Below, piece by piece: positions 10,924-22,836 of a stretch of DNA of 64,000 nt. This DNA is from Rhexocercosporidium sp. MPI-PUGE-AT-0058 (Eukaryota; Ascomycota; Leotiomycetes; Helotiales). Positions within the stretch are counted from its first letter, which is position 1. The number at the start of each line of letters is the position of its first letter. The position numbers were made by a program, and so were the translations under genes. The stretch lies in assembly GCA_020746875.1 (NCBI GenBank), contig JAGTJL010000013.1, positions 1,860,001 to 1,924,000 of the forward strand, written 5' to 3'. The notes below the pieces were generated by a model that was not told where the DNA came from, ran no database searches, and worked only from the letters and a program-made list of their open reading frames with translations.

Positions 10924-13900
10924 ATGGACCAGGAATCGTCGAACTCAAAGGCCGGCGCGTCTTTACCACCCAGAGATCTTGCCTCTAGCGAACGAGTATT
11001 TCCTATCCGCAACTTGAGGAGTAATGTAGATTTATATCACCAGGCTTCCATTGATGTGAATGGTTCAAGGGAAGGCGTGATAGCCACTGTAAGCATTATC
11101 TCTTTACAAGCAAAGCACACAAGCTCACATATATCCAGTCCCAACCGCGACTCGAACCCCAGAGAACCGAACACTATCGGATTGCCCCTTCTGTACTCAG
11201 TGACGGCTCAAGGACTCCCAGACAATCTAGCAGCGCAGGATCAGCAGTTCCCACAGGATCCCCAAAGGTTTCTGCGAGGTCACAATTCATTTCATCCAAG
11301 TCAGGACCGCCCGGAGTATTTCAGGGTGCCGATACGGATATGAGGCAGTTTACAAACATCCCTGGGTATCGCCGTTGTGAGGATGAGGTATGTCTCAACA
11401 CCCTTCTCTTCGAAAATCAAAGCCAGCATGCTAATGCACGGTTTGATATAGCCGATTCACACTCCAGGCGCAATCCAAAGTTTCGGAGCATTGGTAGGAC
11501 TGAAATACAACGACCTCGGCGACCTCCAGGTTCGAATCGCGAGCGAAAATACTCGAAAAATCCTAGGATGCGGCCCCGAACAGCTCTTTGCCCTCACATC
11601 CTTCCTCGACGTCCTCAAAGATGAGATCCGTGATGAAATGGTTGCTCGTGTAAACCACACTCTCCATGCTGGTGCTGCGGCTCAAGAGGAAACTCGTCTG
11701 GATATCTTCAAGATCATCCTCACATTCCCATACGAACCTGAGATTCGTCTCTGGTGTGCAATCCATCTTGCGCCCACTCCAGAAGGTCTTCTTATCTGCG
11801 AGTTCGAAGAATACTTGGATGCTTTCTTCTTGAAGGATATCAGAGCTACAAAGACACTTCCGGAATCGCCAATCAGCACCATGGATGTCACACCGGAAGA
11901 GTTGAAAAGGAGTACCACCTCGAAGAGCAAGCCGCTTCCAGTAATTGATGTTGCGCGACAGAGGAAGAATAAAGAGTTTTCTTCACTGGATCTCTTCAAT
12001 GCCTTATCCCAGGCCCAGAAGCAAATTACTAGTTGCGCTACAGTGCACAATATTCAGGAGGTCGTTGTAGGAATAATTGCCGAGTTGACTGGCTTTCACC
12101 GAGTCATGTTCTACAGATTTGATTCTCAGAATAACGGTTCTATAGACGCTGAATTGTTGAATCCAAAAGCAAGTACTGACGTTTGGTTGGGTAAGTTTTT
12201 GATCACGAGAAGCCTCGAGGTCCCTTTTGATGCTGACTTGCCGCCAGGACTGAATTATCCAGCCTCCGACATCCCCGTACAAGCTCGAGAATTGTACAAG
12301 ATCAACCGTATTCGCATCCTTCACGACCGCGAAGCCGAGACGTCCAGGCTAGTATGTGCTCTGCTTCTCTTGACCCTTCCATCCCGTTCTTAACTGATTA
12401 TCAATAGGTTTGCAGACAGGAATCGGATTCTGAGAACCCTTTGGATCTCACCCATTCTTACCTGCGAGCTATGTCTCCAGTCCATAACAAATACCTCGCA
12501 AACATGGGTGTCAGGTCCACCATGTCAATTTCCATCATGATCAACAATGATCTCTGGGGTCTTGTTGCCTGCCACGGATATGGAGATATTGGAATCAGAG
12601 TTTCTCTTCCAATCCGGGAGCTGTGTCGAAGCATCGTGGGTCCAGAATCAAACTTCTGCTTGAAATGAACATACTGAAGAACATGTCTCTAGGGTGAATG
12701 CGCGGCCTCCAAGATCCAACAACTCCTCATGCAACAACGAATTCATGCTCGCCGAGCCCCAACAGCAACTCCCTGCTCCCAACACAACGCGAGCTTCATC
12801 ACCGCACCATCTACCGATCTTCTCAAGCTCGTTGATGCAGACTTTGCACTCCTCAGCATTGATAACGATGCTCGTGCCATCGGTCGTCTAGACCCTTACG
12901 CTGAAGCGATCGCCATCACTTCGTACTTGCAGACGTGCAAGTTCACCGATATCAAAACAAGTGAGAACATCAATGCAGATTTCCCCATGATTTCGCAGAG
13001 GCATGAGATTACGAGTATTGCGGGGTTGATGCTTATCCCATTAAACTTTGGGGGTGGGAATGACTTCTTAGTGTTCTTCAGGAAAGGTCAATTGAAGCAG
13101 GTTAAATGGGCTGGGTTAGTTTATTTGTTTACTTTCACGAGCTCAGGGTTCTCATCGCCCCATAAAAGAACTTTAACCCTGGGAGATTACTAGGCTCGAA
13201 TAAGCTGGTAGGGATCAGATTTGAAGCGCAAAAGCTGATTCTTGACTCAACAGAAACCCCCACGAAAAGACCTTCAAGGCAGGTAGCGAGTATCTAGAGC
13301 CTCGAGCAAGTTTCGCGCGTTGGGTGGAGACGATCAGTGGCACGAGTAAAGAGTGGACCGACGACCAGCGTAGGTGGAACCGGGGATTTTTAAGGATATG
13401 ACGGCTAATGATTTATAAGTTGATACTGCGGCTGTGTTGGGCTTGATGTACGGCCGATTCATCGAAGTGTGGCGACAAAAGGGATCCACCAAGCAAAATA
13501 ACCAGATAACGCAGATCCGCGCATCCTCTCGTGAACGTAAGTCCACCTCCGAGTTGATTGTTTCATATGAAATTGAGCTTCGCGGGATTTTTTGAACCCC
13601 GTTCCAATTTTCTGACAAACCCGCAGTCCGAACACCCCTCAATGCCATCGTCAACTACCTCGAGATGGCTCTCGAGAACCCAGTCGATAACAAAACACGG
13701 CATATACTAGACCGGGCACAAGAGGCATCCACATCCTTGGTATACGTGATGGATGATCTCTTGAAGTTGACAAAGCCAGAAGATATCCCCACGCGAGGCT
13801 CAGACGAGACCTTCAACCTGAACTTGACTGGTCTGCGCATTCTTCCCCCCATTGGAACCATTCCAGCTCGACCTAACAACACCTAGTCTCACGTGCCATG

Positions 13901-15378
13901 AAAGGGCTTCAAAAAGATGCTTCTCGAAAAGGTCTTGAGTTGATTGTATCGGTCAACGAACAGCTCCCAGCAATGGTCAAAGGCGATCCCGATCGTCTGA
14001 AAGATGCTCTCCTGCACTTGACAAGCTACGCCTTCAAGCAATCCAACCACGTCAACTTAGATATCGATCTCATACGCACAAAGAAAGACCTCTCCTTCAT
14101 TGGCTTCACGATCCAAGATAACGGACCTGGGAAATCCGAAGCAGAACTCGATGTACCCCCGCCCCGTCACCCGTAGGCGAGAACAACAAAGCTGACATCT
14201 TTTCCAGGACACATTCCAAGAATTCGAAGCCGCCCAAGACGACGAGGATTGGCTCTTCGCCACCAACGATTCCAACGCCCCTCCTCTAACAGCAGAAGGC
14301 CGCTCCACCAAAGCAGACCTCGCGCTTATAGCGCGTTACCTCCGCGACGTTGACGGGCAGATCCGCCTACACAGCGAAGCAGGCAAAGGCACGATCTTCA
14401 GCGTCGAGATCCCATTCCAGCATGCTCAAGTCAATGATACGTCACGGTCGCGCAAGCTCAAGAATCTATTTTCCCCGAGTCTGGCGGGAAACAGAGGATT
14501 AAGTCCGCCGAGTCCACCACCGAGTCATAAGACCCCAAAATTGAGCGGAGGGGTGGCCGAGAAAGGGAAGATGGTCGCAAATAGTAATGGGACTGGTACT
14601 GCCGTTCCTAATGGTCATGGCTCTCCGATCACCTCTCAATTTCCTCTTCCGCCTCGTGTAAGCAGCGTGCAGTATCTCGACACTCCTACACCTCAGAATG
14701 GCAATGGACAGCGCAGTGAGCAAGTTAACAGTCGCTCCTCGGCGTTATACACAGACATTGATCCTGAATTCATGACTTCAGGGTTGAGATTAAATGTCCT
14801 TGTCGCTGAGGATAATCTTGTCAGTCAGAAGATGCTGGAGAAGCGGATTGGGATGAGAGGTCATGAGGTGGTTGTCACGGGTGATGGGCAGGAATGCCAT
14901 GATCGATTTGCGGCTAGTGGTGGGAAGGTCGATGTCATTATTATGGATCTGAAGGTATTTTAGAATGAAGTTTAGCGCGATGATATTTGCTGATCATGAC
15001 ACAGTTGCCTAATGTCGATGGAGCCCTCGCAACAAGAATGATCCGGTTCTTCGAAAAAGAAGCAAATCATCGCAACCAGCAGTCTAATGGGCAGACACCA
15101 AAGCAGAGAGTTCCCGTGCTCGCCATGTCAACGGGCTTAGTCGAAGAAAATCGGTTTGAATACATTCAGAATGGGTGAGTCTATCCTCTTCCTCTGTTTT
15201 TCCAGGTGATGGAGAACGCATACACTGACTCGTGAGCAGTTTCGACGGGTGGATCATGAAACCTATTGATTTCCAACGTCTTGATCTGATTCTTCAGGGT
15301 GTCAAGAATCCAGAATTGAAGCGTGATTCCCTGTACGTTCCTGGTCAATGGGAGAAAGGTGGATGGTTCTTCCCGTGA
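10924..15378 (+). CDS. Fungal phytochrome (class VIII hybrid histidine kinase) with degenerate kinase module, ~1221 aa
   Basis: Thirteen exons join to exactly 1222 codons: 10924..11088, 11139..11387, 11452..12190, 12248..12351, 12408..12635, 12693..13114, 13254..13369, 13420..13536, 13627..13830, 13887..14152, 14208..14954, 15005..15174, 15240..15378. This is a red/far-red photoreceptor. A disordered N-terminus containing SSERVFPIR leads to the biliverdin-attachment Cys135 (RRCEDEPIHTPGAIQSFG). The PAS, GAF and PHY domains follow, with YPASDIP (388-394), LRAMSPVH (His445), WGLVACH and the PHY tongue PRASF. The dimerisation helix has RELRTPLNAI, but the usual His before the Glu is Arg712 (CGT, 13530..13532). 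The N-box reads LTSYAF with Tyr829, and the G2 box reads KADLAL (906-908) instead of GLGLA; the G1 box DNGPG is kept. The receiver is complete: AEDN, phosphoacceptor Asp1117 in IIMDLK, AMST and MKPID. The start at 10924 (MDQESSNSK) is preferred; 10876 is in frame and would add 16 basic residues. No stops or frameshifts interrupt it, so it is not simply a pseudogene. Confidence 0.93.
12191..12247 (+). other. 57-nt stop-free intron in the phytochrome GAF domain
   Basis: GTAAGT donor, TGCTGAC branch-like site and CCAG acceptor. The length is divisible by three and the intron has no in-frame stop, so retention would add 19 residues between VWLG and LNYPASDIP. Comparison with the family block that runs directly into the PASDIP motif says it should be removed. 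Confidence 0.8.
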
Positions 15379-16647
15379 TCCTACAACAAACCGTCAGTCA
15401 GTTCCTCGAACGCGCCACGATGTCAAAACTTGGGTTGGGATGAAGTACGGGGATGCGTGATGTGATATGTTCTAATCTCTTCTCTGACTGTGCTTAATAT
15501 CACTCTCCACGCTGTACTATTGAGTTGTATTTATGACTACTTCGATGGCGGGGATCACGGGACCTACTCACGAACGACGTTTCCTTGGATCATGTATTTA
15601 GTTGTGTTGGGTTGGGTTATCTGTCGTTACATATCATCATCTGTATCATTATTGTGTCGGTAACAGTGAATTGAAATATTCAAAAAGTCTTGATTGGGCA
15701 CACCTCCATCACTCCGTCTTCCCATCATAGCAGCCACGTTCCTCCCCTCGCTTTGCGTGCTACCTCCTCATCAACAACCGGTCCTGTATACACCTTTATG
15801 CCTGCAACCCAATACCAAATCACGCCAAGAATTAATGACTCCTACCCTGACCAAAATGCATAAATTCATCGTCGACGCATCAACGGGTTTTTCTGGGGGC
15901 GCCACACTCCAGGAAATGACAAAGATCATGTTGAGACATGGTGGACGACAAGCGAAGCATAGACTACAAAGAAAAACGAATCGACTTATATGATTGCTTC
16001 ACTGGATAAATAAATCCCGGTACTTCGGTTACTTACAGATATAAATACAAATACATGGGGAGTTTGGAATTAAAAAAAAGGGAGGTGAAGTTTGACGGGT
16101 TGGAAAGGAAATAGAGGCTTGTTTAGGGCTTCACTAACGAGCCTGGAAACAAGGGTCTGTGCGCTACAGGCAGTTTAGCGAGACACTTTCAGGCTCTAAA
16201 AACCTGAAGTCGGCAACTTGACTTGATTATTACCAAGTAACGATGTAATTTCTCAACTTTTTTCTTCGTGTATATTGTAAAGAAGAAGCGTATTGATGTT
16301 TCTTTTAACTAGCTTTTTGAATTATATTTTCAAAAAAATACTTCGATTTTTGATTTGGCTGTGAAATGCCCTGTAGCGCACAGACCCGTCTTTCCAGGCT
16401 CGTAAGCTTCTCGACCCGACGGTAGCGGCCTGCTCCATCAGAAAACTTTGCTTCCTCGTCATCTTGAACTCTCTCCCGCTAACTTTCTTACATGTCAATG
16501 GTGGAAAAAATACCCTCCACTAAGTCAATAGTGTCTTCATAGCGGGTCCACAGGGTTTCATCAAGACGTTTCGTGACAAGGAACAATTTTAATTCGTTTT
16601 TCCTCCTCGAGGTGTCCCCCTACATATAACACACCGCATTCAATCCC
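15379..16647. other. Convergent intergenic region with one MITE
   Basis: 3' flanks of the convergent phytochrome and decarboxylase genes. Apart from the MITE at 16138..16402 I see no gene. An open frame at 15694..15993 shows no recognisable protein. Confidence 0.6.
16138..16402. mobile_element. 265-bp MITE with TAA target-site duplication
   Basis: Terminal inverted repeats of about 31 bp start CGAGCCTGGAAA and continue GGGTCTGTGCGCTACAGG at both ends with only two or three mismatches. TAA directly flanks each end (16135..16137 and 16403..16405). The core is AT-rich with no coding capacity. A TAA duplication suggests mobilisation by a PIF/Harbinger-type transposase (inference). It lies about 245 bp beyond the stop codon of the decarboxylase gene and shows no RIP. 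Confidence 0.85.
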
Positions 16648-17938
16648 CTACTCAACAGGATACGCCTGCGCAATACGATTTCCAACCTTATAATGCGTTC
16701 CAACCTGCGCAGTCATGCTAATATTACTCTTCGCTTCAAACACCAACACGATATCTGACCCTCCAAACTGGAAATACGAAATCTCCTCTCCCTTTCTCAA
16801 AGTCACTCCCTCCTCAGCAGTCAGAATAACTGAAGATACTTGGGCCATTCCCATCGGGACAACAGCAATGAGCCCAATCGCTGTCTCGAGAACGACAAGA
16901 CCGCGAGTTTGCACGAATTGATAGCCTGGAGTGTCAGGGGCGTCGAACTCAACGCCAAGGGGAGCAGTGACGTCTTGGTGGTCGACTTTGTTGTGGAGTT
17001 TTCGCTGGGGACTGAGAGTCAAACGACCGTCTTCATCGGTCTTGGGGTTAACTTCGAGATAAACCTGACCTTGGATGACTCGAGCCTCAAGAACACGTCC
17101 GCCAACTGGTGCGTGCTGACGATGGTAATCGGCTGGACCTAGGAACGAATGGGTGAACAAACCATTGTTGAAACGATCTTTGTATGGGGATCCGGCGAGG
17201 AGCTCACTGATGGGCCAATGGATATGTTTGATATCCACTCCCGAGTCGGAGCGGATCTCAAATTGTCCACCATAGGTACAATCAGCTGGCGAAGTGATGA
17301 CAGTCGGGTCGGAGATTGCAGCGATGGGGCGATATCCAGGCTTGAAGTCTCGAGCAAAGAAAGCGTTGAAAGTCCTCCACCCTCCACGGGGCTGCATGTA
17401 GTCTCCCATGTTATAATCCGGTGCGGCAAAGAAGGAATCCAAGCTAGCCTTGGTCAAAGACTCAGGAGTATCGAGGAACTCGCCAAGTTTTATAGCATAG
17501 CTAACCAACCATGCGGAGAGCCAAGTGAGAGGTTTACCACCTTCTCCTGGACGAATGGGGCTCTGGAGGTCGCGGATAGCCTTCTGATTGAAGACGAAGT
17601 AGAAGAGGCAGAGCTGAAAGTAGACTTCCTTGCCTGTCTCTTTCTCGGTAGGGACCCAGAAAAGCCAATCGTGGCAGTACTTGTAGAAGTCATCCATGTT
17701 GGAGATCTTGTCCATCTCTTTGATGCCGCTGGCTTTGGCTTGTTCGATGGCTAAGTCGAAGTTTTCTTTCCAACCTGGTTCTTGTTCAATTTTTCGAGCG
17801 AGCCTATGTACCCTTGTCAGCGTGTTTCCAGGACAAATACGGTCCAACTCACTCGATGACAATCGGTTCATATTGAAGTCCTCGAAGTGGTAGTGCTCGT
17901 TGTTGAGTTTTGTGGTCGATGTGGTGATGAGAAGTCAT
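16648..17938 (-). CDS. Phosphatidylserine decarboxylase family protein, 413 aa
   Basis: Exons 17853..17938 and 16648..17803 join across intron 17804..17852 (GTGAGT donor, GCTGAC branch, CATAG acceptor). The start at 17938 (MTSHHHIDHKT) makes the join VIELARKIEQEPGW. The family makes phosphatidylethanolamine, or in fungal paralogues decarboxylates other amino acids, using a self-generated pyruvoyl group. Visible blocks are the N-terminal helical domain typical of the fungal paralogue group, FNAFFARDFKPGYRPI, SPADCTYGG, HSFLGPADYHRQHAPVGG, and the cleavage site FGGSDIVLVFE, where Gly-Ser (Ser378) stands in for the bacterial LGST motif. There is no mitochondrial presequence or N-terminal membrane helix, so this is more likely a soluble PSD-like enzyme than the mitochondrial housekeeping Psd1. 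The substrate is uncertain. Confidence 0.88.
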
Positions 17939-19667
17939 GGCTTTCGCTGTGATGGAGCAGGGAACTGTTGACATGATGAGAAGAATTCGAGAGAGCGGGG
18001 GAGATGGCCTTAATTTCATAGTATTCTTCGTCTTCGTCCATTGTGAATTTCTAATCTTGCGCAACTCCATCGGGATATATGAGACAACGGAATGCAGCTT
18101 TCCGTTTGATGTATTGCAATTTTGCGTTGCTGCTACCACAACTTTGTTGATCTCTCCTTCAAATCTGAGCAATTTAAGCTGATGCTTGATAGACTTGTAG
18201 CACAACGCGGCACACATAAACTTAATGCCTCGGGTCCCCAAAGGAGTGGAATGGTCTTTGAGATCGCTGGTATTGCAGGACGTACCAAAGGTTACCGATG
18301 ATCCCGAAGCAACCGAAAGTCACAGATCGACCGTCACACTTCAAACAAGAGTGGTACGAGGTAGAGGAGTAAGGAAATGAATAGGTCTTGGAAATTAAAT
18401 GACGTGTAAAAGAGGCGTAAGACGGTAATTTCATGATATTGTAGGATAGTAGTACTTGGGAAAAGAGACAAAGGGTGACTAATCTGGCGATTGATGTCTT
18501 CAGAACTCAGAACGGAATAAATGAGGCAGGAGCGAGTCTTTTGAAGATGAATTCAATTCTTTCCTTTCATAATAACTGCAATGGTAGCTATTAGATTCGA
18601 TTTTTTTTCTCTTGGGGCAGCTGGAACTGACCAAGCAACTTCTCTACGACGAAAATTAGACGACAAGTTACTTACTACCGCATCCTTCAAGGTCACGTGC
18701 AATCCTTTCTTGAAAGGAAAAGCTGCACCACAATTAGCTTCTGCTAATTTGGAGATGATATGATGAAAATCAGGAAAGAGGCAGACATCACTCTGAATAA
18801 TTGATCAACTCGGAGGTTAGGATGCATTTGGTCAACAAGACAACACGACCACCTCGCTAAAATGAAAACATTGCTCCTTCTGAGAGGAGACTCAAGCAGG
18901 CTCGCCCCAAACTCGGACAACAGCTCGAACTCGTTCTCTTTGCGAAGACCATTCATTTGATTATGTAGTGCCCGTCCCGGTACCACGACTCGCCCTTTGA
19001 GGAGGTCACCTGATATCCAGCCGCCAAGAAGAACCTTGTTTCAATGAAGATATCCGCCTCAACCTTCTCTCCACGTCTCATCAACCCCCAACAAAATTAT
19101 CTCTACCCACCTTCCCATCTTCGATTCCTACACTTCCCAAACAATCATTGTCTTTACAGATAAGGCGAAAGCCGACATGCGATTCTCCCGAGGACCGGCA
19201 TCCATGCTGTCAAGATCCACGAATCGGGAAATTACCCCACACTTAGCACGGAATTATCTACCAGGATTTCCCTGCCCTGCATCTGCCCTCAGATAGCTGT
19301 ATCCCGTATATTGACTTCTCGTTTCAGGGCCTTAATATCAGATGCAAGTGCTATTGGTGGGACCATATCATAGAGTTCCATCACCAAAACCACGCTTCGT
19401 CAAGTGATGAACCGTCTCGGGATAAGTACTGGCGACACCCCCTTCTCCCCTCCATCCGAGGTTGTATTTTTGTTTCCAGCAGGCTTGGTAATTTCATTCA
19501 GCCTTATTAAGAGTCGGTCTTTACTTCTCCAGGGATTTATTATCTCGTTCCCTTCGCTATCTCTCGCCTTCAGTTCATTTGCAGTTTGTCTTCGCTGAGA
19601 ATTTGGAATTTTTGCTTTCATCCGTATACCTATCCGCACGCACCTATCGTATATCACATATTCCATA
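17939..19667. other. Divergent intergenic region
   Basis: 1.7 kb between the divergent decarboxylase and acetylesterase genes. It probably holds both promoters. I see no gene, repeat or RNA in it. Confidence 0.5.
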
Positions 19668-20515
19668 ATGAAGTACTTTTATATCACCATCCCAGCTCTG
19701 CTGGCGACTCTTGCATCAGCTGCTCCGGCTGAAGAAATCGAGGAGCGAGCAAATCCAACAATCTACATGGCCGGTGATTCAACCATGGCATTGGGTGGTG
19801 GCGGGTCAGGAACGAATGGTGTGCTCTCTCCATCTTCCATACATCCGTCCATCTCTAACAAATCACAGGCTGGGGCGTTTACTTCCCCTTCTCCGTCAAG
19901 AACGCCAATATTGTCAACGCAGCCATCGGCGGCCGATCCGCACGCTCCTACACAGACGAAGGACGCTTCACATCCCTCGTCAACAAAGTCGTCTCCGGCG
20001 ACTACGTGATCATCGAATTCGGGCACAACGACGGCGGATCCCTCGCTACATCCGACAACGGTCGAACAGATTGCTTCGGCTCCGGTAGTGAAACCTGCAC
20101 TACACCTGCTGGAGTCGTCGTCCAGACATACGTGACATACCTCACCAACGCAGCCAAAGCTCTCATCGCCAAAGGCGCAAAAGTCATCATCTCCTCGCCT
20201 ACACCGAACAACATCTGCGAAGGCTCGTCGTGTTCATACACACCTCCTCGCTTCACGGCGTACGGGAGACAAGTCGTTCAGAATGCTGGGAGCGGTGCGA
20301 GTTTCATCGATCATGGACAGTACCTGGCCAACGAGTATATCCGTCTTGGAAAGGCGAAGACCGATACATTTTACCCAGTGGATCACACGCATACTAGCCC
20401 TGCTGGTGCGAATGTTGTTGCCCAGACCTTTGTGAAGGCTGTCCTGTGTGGAAATGGTGTTTTGGCTCCGTTTATTAAGAATGGTACTTCGAGTGTTGCT
20501 GGAAACTGTGCCTAA
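19668..20515 (+). CDS. Secreted rhamnogalacturonan acetylesterase (CE12, SGNH hydrolase), 265 aa
   Basis: Exons 19668..19818 and 19869..20515 join across a 50-nt intron (GTGTGC donor, CTAAC branch, CACAG acceptor) to give GTNGWGVYFPF. It removes acetyl groups from the rhamnogalacturonan I backbone of pectin outside the cell. A signal peptide is evident (MKYFYITIPALLATLASAA). SGNH blocks are in order: AGDST with nucleophile Ser38, NAAIGGRSARS with the oxyanion Gly, EFGHND with the Asn, and DHTHTSPAG with Asp222 and His225. The length matches the family. Its presence fits a plant-associated or saprotrophic lifestyle. There is no linked pectinase in the window. Confidence 0.93.
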
Positions 20516-22571
20516 GGGCGGGGTACTGATGGAGCTTCGTGGTAGTTGAGTGAGCTGTTGGGGGATTGGAGAGTTCGATGTATATATTAATTTGTGCATA
20601 GAGACTACATATACATAAACATGTTCTTAGTCGGTTACTGTATTGGAAGGGAGACTTCCTGATCCTTGAGCCTCTTTTTCACGTCCTCCGGCATGCGTAT
20701 TCATTCGTAGATGAGAGAAGCCAGCAACAGTTCCTATTTTTTTTTTTTTTTTTTACAAGCTCATAGCTACAACGGTTAACAAGCACGTTTACTTTCTTGA
20801 ATCTTCTCTTTCTTCTTCTTTTGATTTTAAGTGAAAATTAAAGTATTTTGAAAGTTAAAAAAGCTTAAAGTTTCCCCTGGACTTTAGCCTCCCTGTAAGA
20901 TCTCCCTGTTAGCCTCGATACATACCACCTTAGCCCGGCGGCGAACTTAGACTAGTAGGTTTTATTCAATCGTTTTATATAGGTGCTACATAAGTTGCTC
21001 CTCGAAGTTACCTGGAGGAGCACTTTTCTAGGGTTGGCTTATCTAATTTAACTCCGTCCTTGACAAGTGCGAATCTGGCCTCCCAGCTGCGTTTCAAAAG
21101 TTAAAGTCACTTCTCACTGCACTTCAAGTTGTTATGGAGTTCCACCTGCCAATTGTATTTCTTCTCTAGCAACTATCTCAAAGATCCATCCCTTCCCCTG
21201 GAAGAACCCCAAATTTCAACCTAGATTTCTTCCAACTAACACAGATCGAGATTAGAGACTCAAATGAAGTAAGTATGGCATTTTCAAAATCGAGATGAAA
21301 GCGGTAATAGACTGTAATGTCCCGATTCCTTCGTAGATTGGATTTCCACCTTTGACACAGTCGTAGCATTGAAATCTCATTGAACCTTAGCGACTACCCT
21401 CTGCTGGCATGGCCACCATCCTTGCATGCCAATTTTGATATAGAATATAAAAACTTTAGCATATGTTAACAAACATGAATTACGAAGCGAAGACGCATCT
21501 AACGCTCCCCTCCGCCCCCCGCCCCCCTTCCTTCCAAACTTGAAACAGGTGTGTCTAATCGCGTATCCAATTTTCGGTAGATTTCAATAACGTTCTAGTG
21601 CAATGAGCACTGTTCTAAAAGGGAATGATTTCGATGTTCTCGCTGTTCGCATAGCGACTGTGATCTGATTGGGTATAATAACTAACGCCAAGAATGGCGC
21701 TCTGCTAGTACCACAAAATTCTAGACCTGCAGACTGTCTGGATTTTTTTAATAAAAGTATGTTGATTACTTGCTGTTTCGACCTGTGCCTTAAGACATGT
21801 GGCAATCTGTAAAACTTTTGCTTGTTCAGTGAATTTGATTGTACGATGGGTCGGAATTGATAACATGGGTAGTCGGATGATCCTTGTCTAGATTCATCAA
21901 TATTTTTGGGTTTTGTAGAACCAGGTTCGGGGTGAACTTACCTAATTGCTGTCTCACCTGTGCCGCGACTAGAACCGAGGTATAAGTAATGATTAGCCGA
22001 TGCTTTTGGTACGGTGTTCAGATAATGGATCAGGCTCAATACTTTATGGATACGAAAAAGGCTGCCATAGCGAGTGCTGTCCTCAACGTGTCAAACCTAG
22101 TTACTAGCCATGTCCATACTAGGAAACATTTAGCTTCACGAGGCGGTGTAGGAAGCTTCAGCTATTCAGAATTATCTCTATTTACCTATAACTGGTACAG
22201 ACAGAACAAACTTGAAAATCAGGAATAAATGCTTGTGAGTTTGTATCGCTCTATACTTCTTAGTAGAGTGTACTATCTGGAATTATTCCTCCTTGTGGAG
22301 GCAACCTTCAGTAGAGTCTAGTTTAGATTGGGACATAAAATAGAGGCTTTTGCAAAGTCTCCCCAGCACCGAAAGTAGGTAGGTGGCCAACCTGACATGG
22401 AATAATACCTTTCGTACATATACTTTTCACTGTCTTACTTTGCTTTACCTTCATAGTTTAACACTTCAGTACAGAGAGAGTCTTCTCAACAAACTGTAGG
22501 TTTCGGCCATTTGGCCAATATTAGAAGCTAAATTACCGACACCAAAAGTTGAGAACTTTAGTTGATGCCAA

Positions 22572-22588
22572 AAAATATATATAAAGAG
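22572..22588 (+). promoter_or_regulatory. TATA box of the small secreted protein gene
   Basis: AAAATATATATAAAG followed by a pyrimidine-rich leader, about 260 nt before the ATG. That distance is bridged by a leader of ~180 nt and a likely 5'UTR intron (22754..22815). Confidence 0.6.
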
Positions 22589-22753
22589 GGTGGCTTCTCC
22601 TCCAAGCCAGCTTTCTCTCAGCATCAACGCCTCCAGTGATCCCATCTACAGCTGTTTGCACCATCACTCTCAAAACTCATTCTTCAGAGTTATTTGGAAT
22701 CTGTTCTCCTACACAGCCCTCATAACATCAATCTCCTCATCTACGATTATCAA

Positions 22754-22815
22754 GTAAGTTACACTCTTACAGTCTCTGAAATTCCCGAATGAAGTATTAA
22801 CATTGGGTGTAACAG
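22754..22815 (+). other. Probable 5'UTR intron of the small secreted protein gene
   Basis: GTAAGTTAC donor after ATTATCAA and TAACAG acceptor, about 60 nt long, ending 21 nt before the ATG at 22837. Confidence 0.55.
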
Positions 22816-22836
22816 ATCAGACGTGCCAAAATCATC

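Larger units (their letters stand above)
20516..22836. other. 2.3-kb intergenic region
   Basis: No supported gene. It contains an 18-nt T run near 20735..20752 and a GC-rich pyrimidine tract near 21505..21530. Its last 300 nt are the promoter of the small secreted protein. Confidence 0.5.

Noticed and set aside
15694..15993. 99-codon plus-strand frame after the phytochrome
   Set aside because: Low-information composition, no motifs, in 3' flanking sequence.
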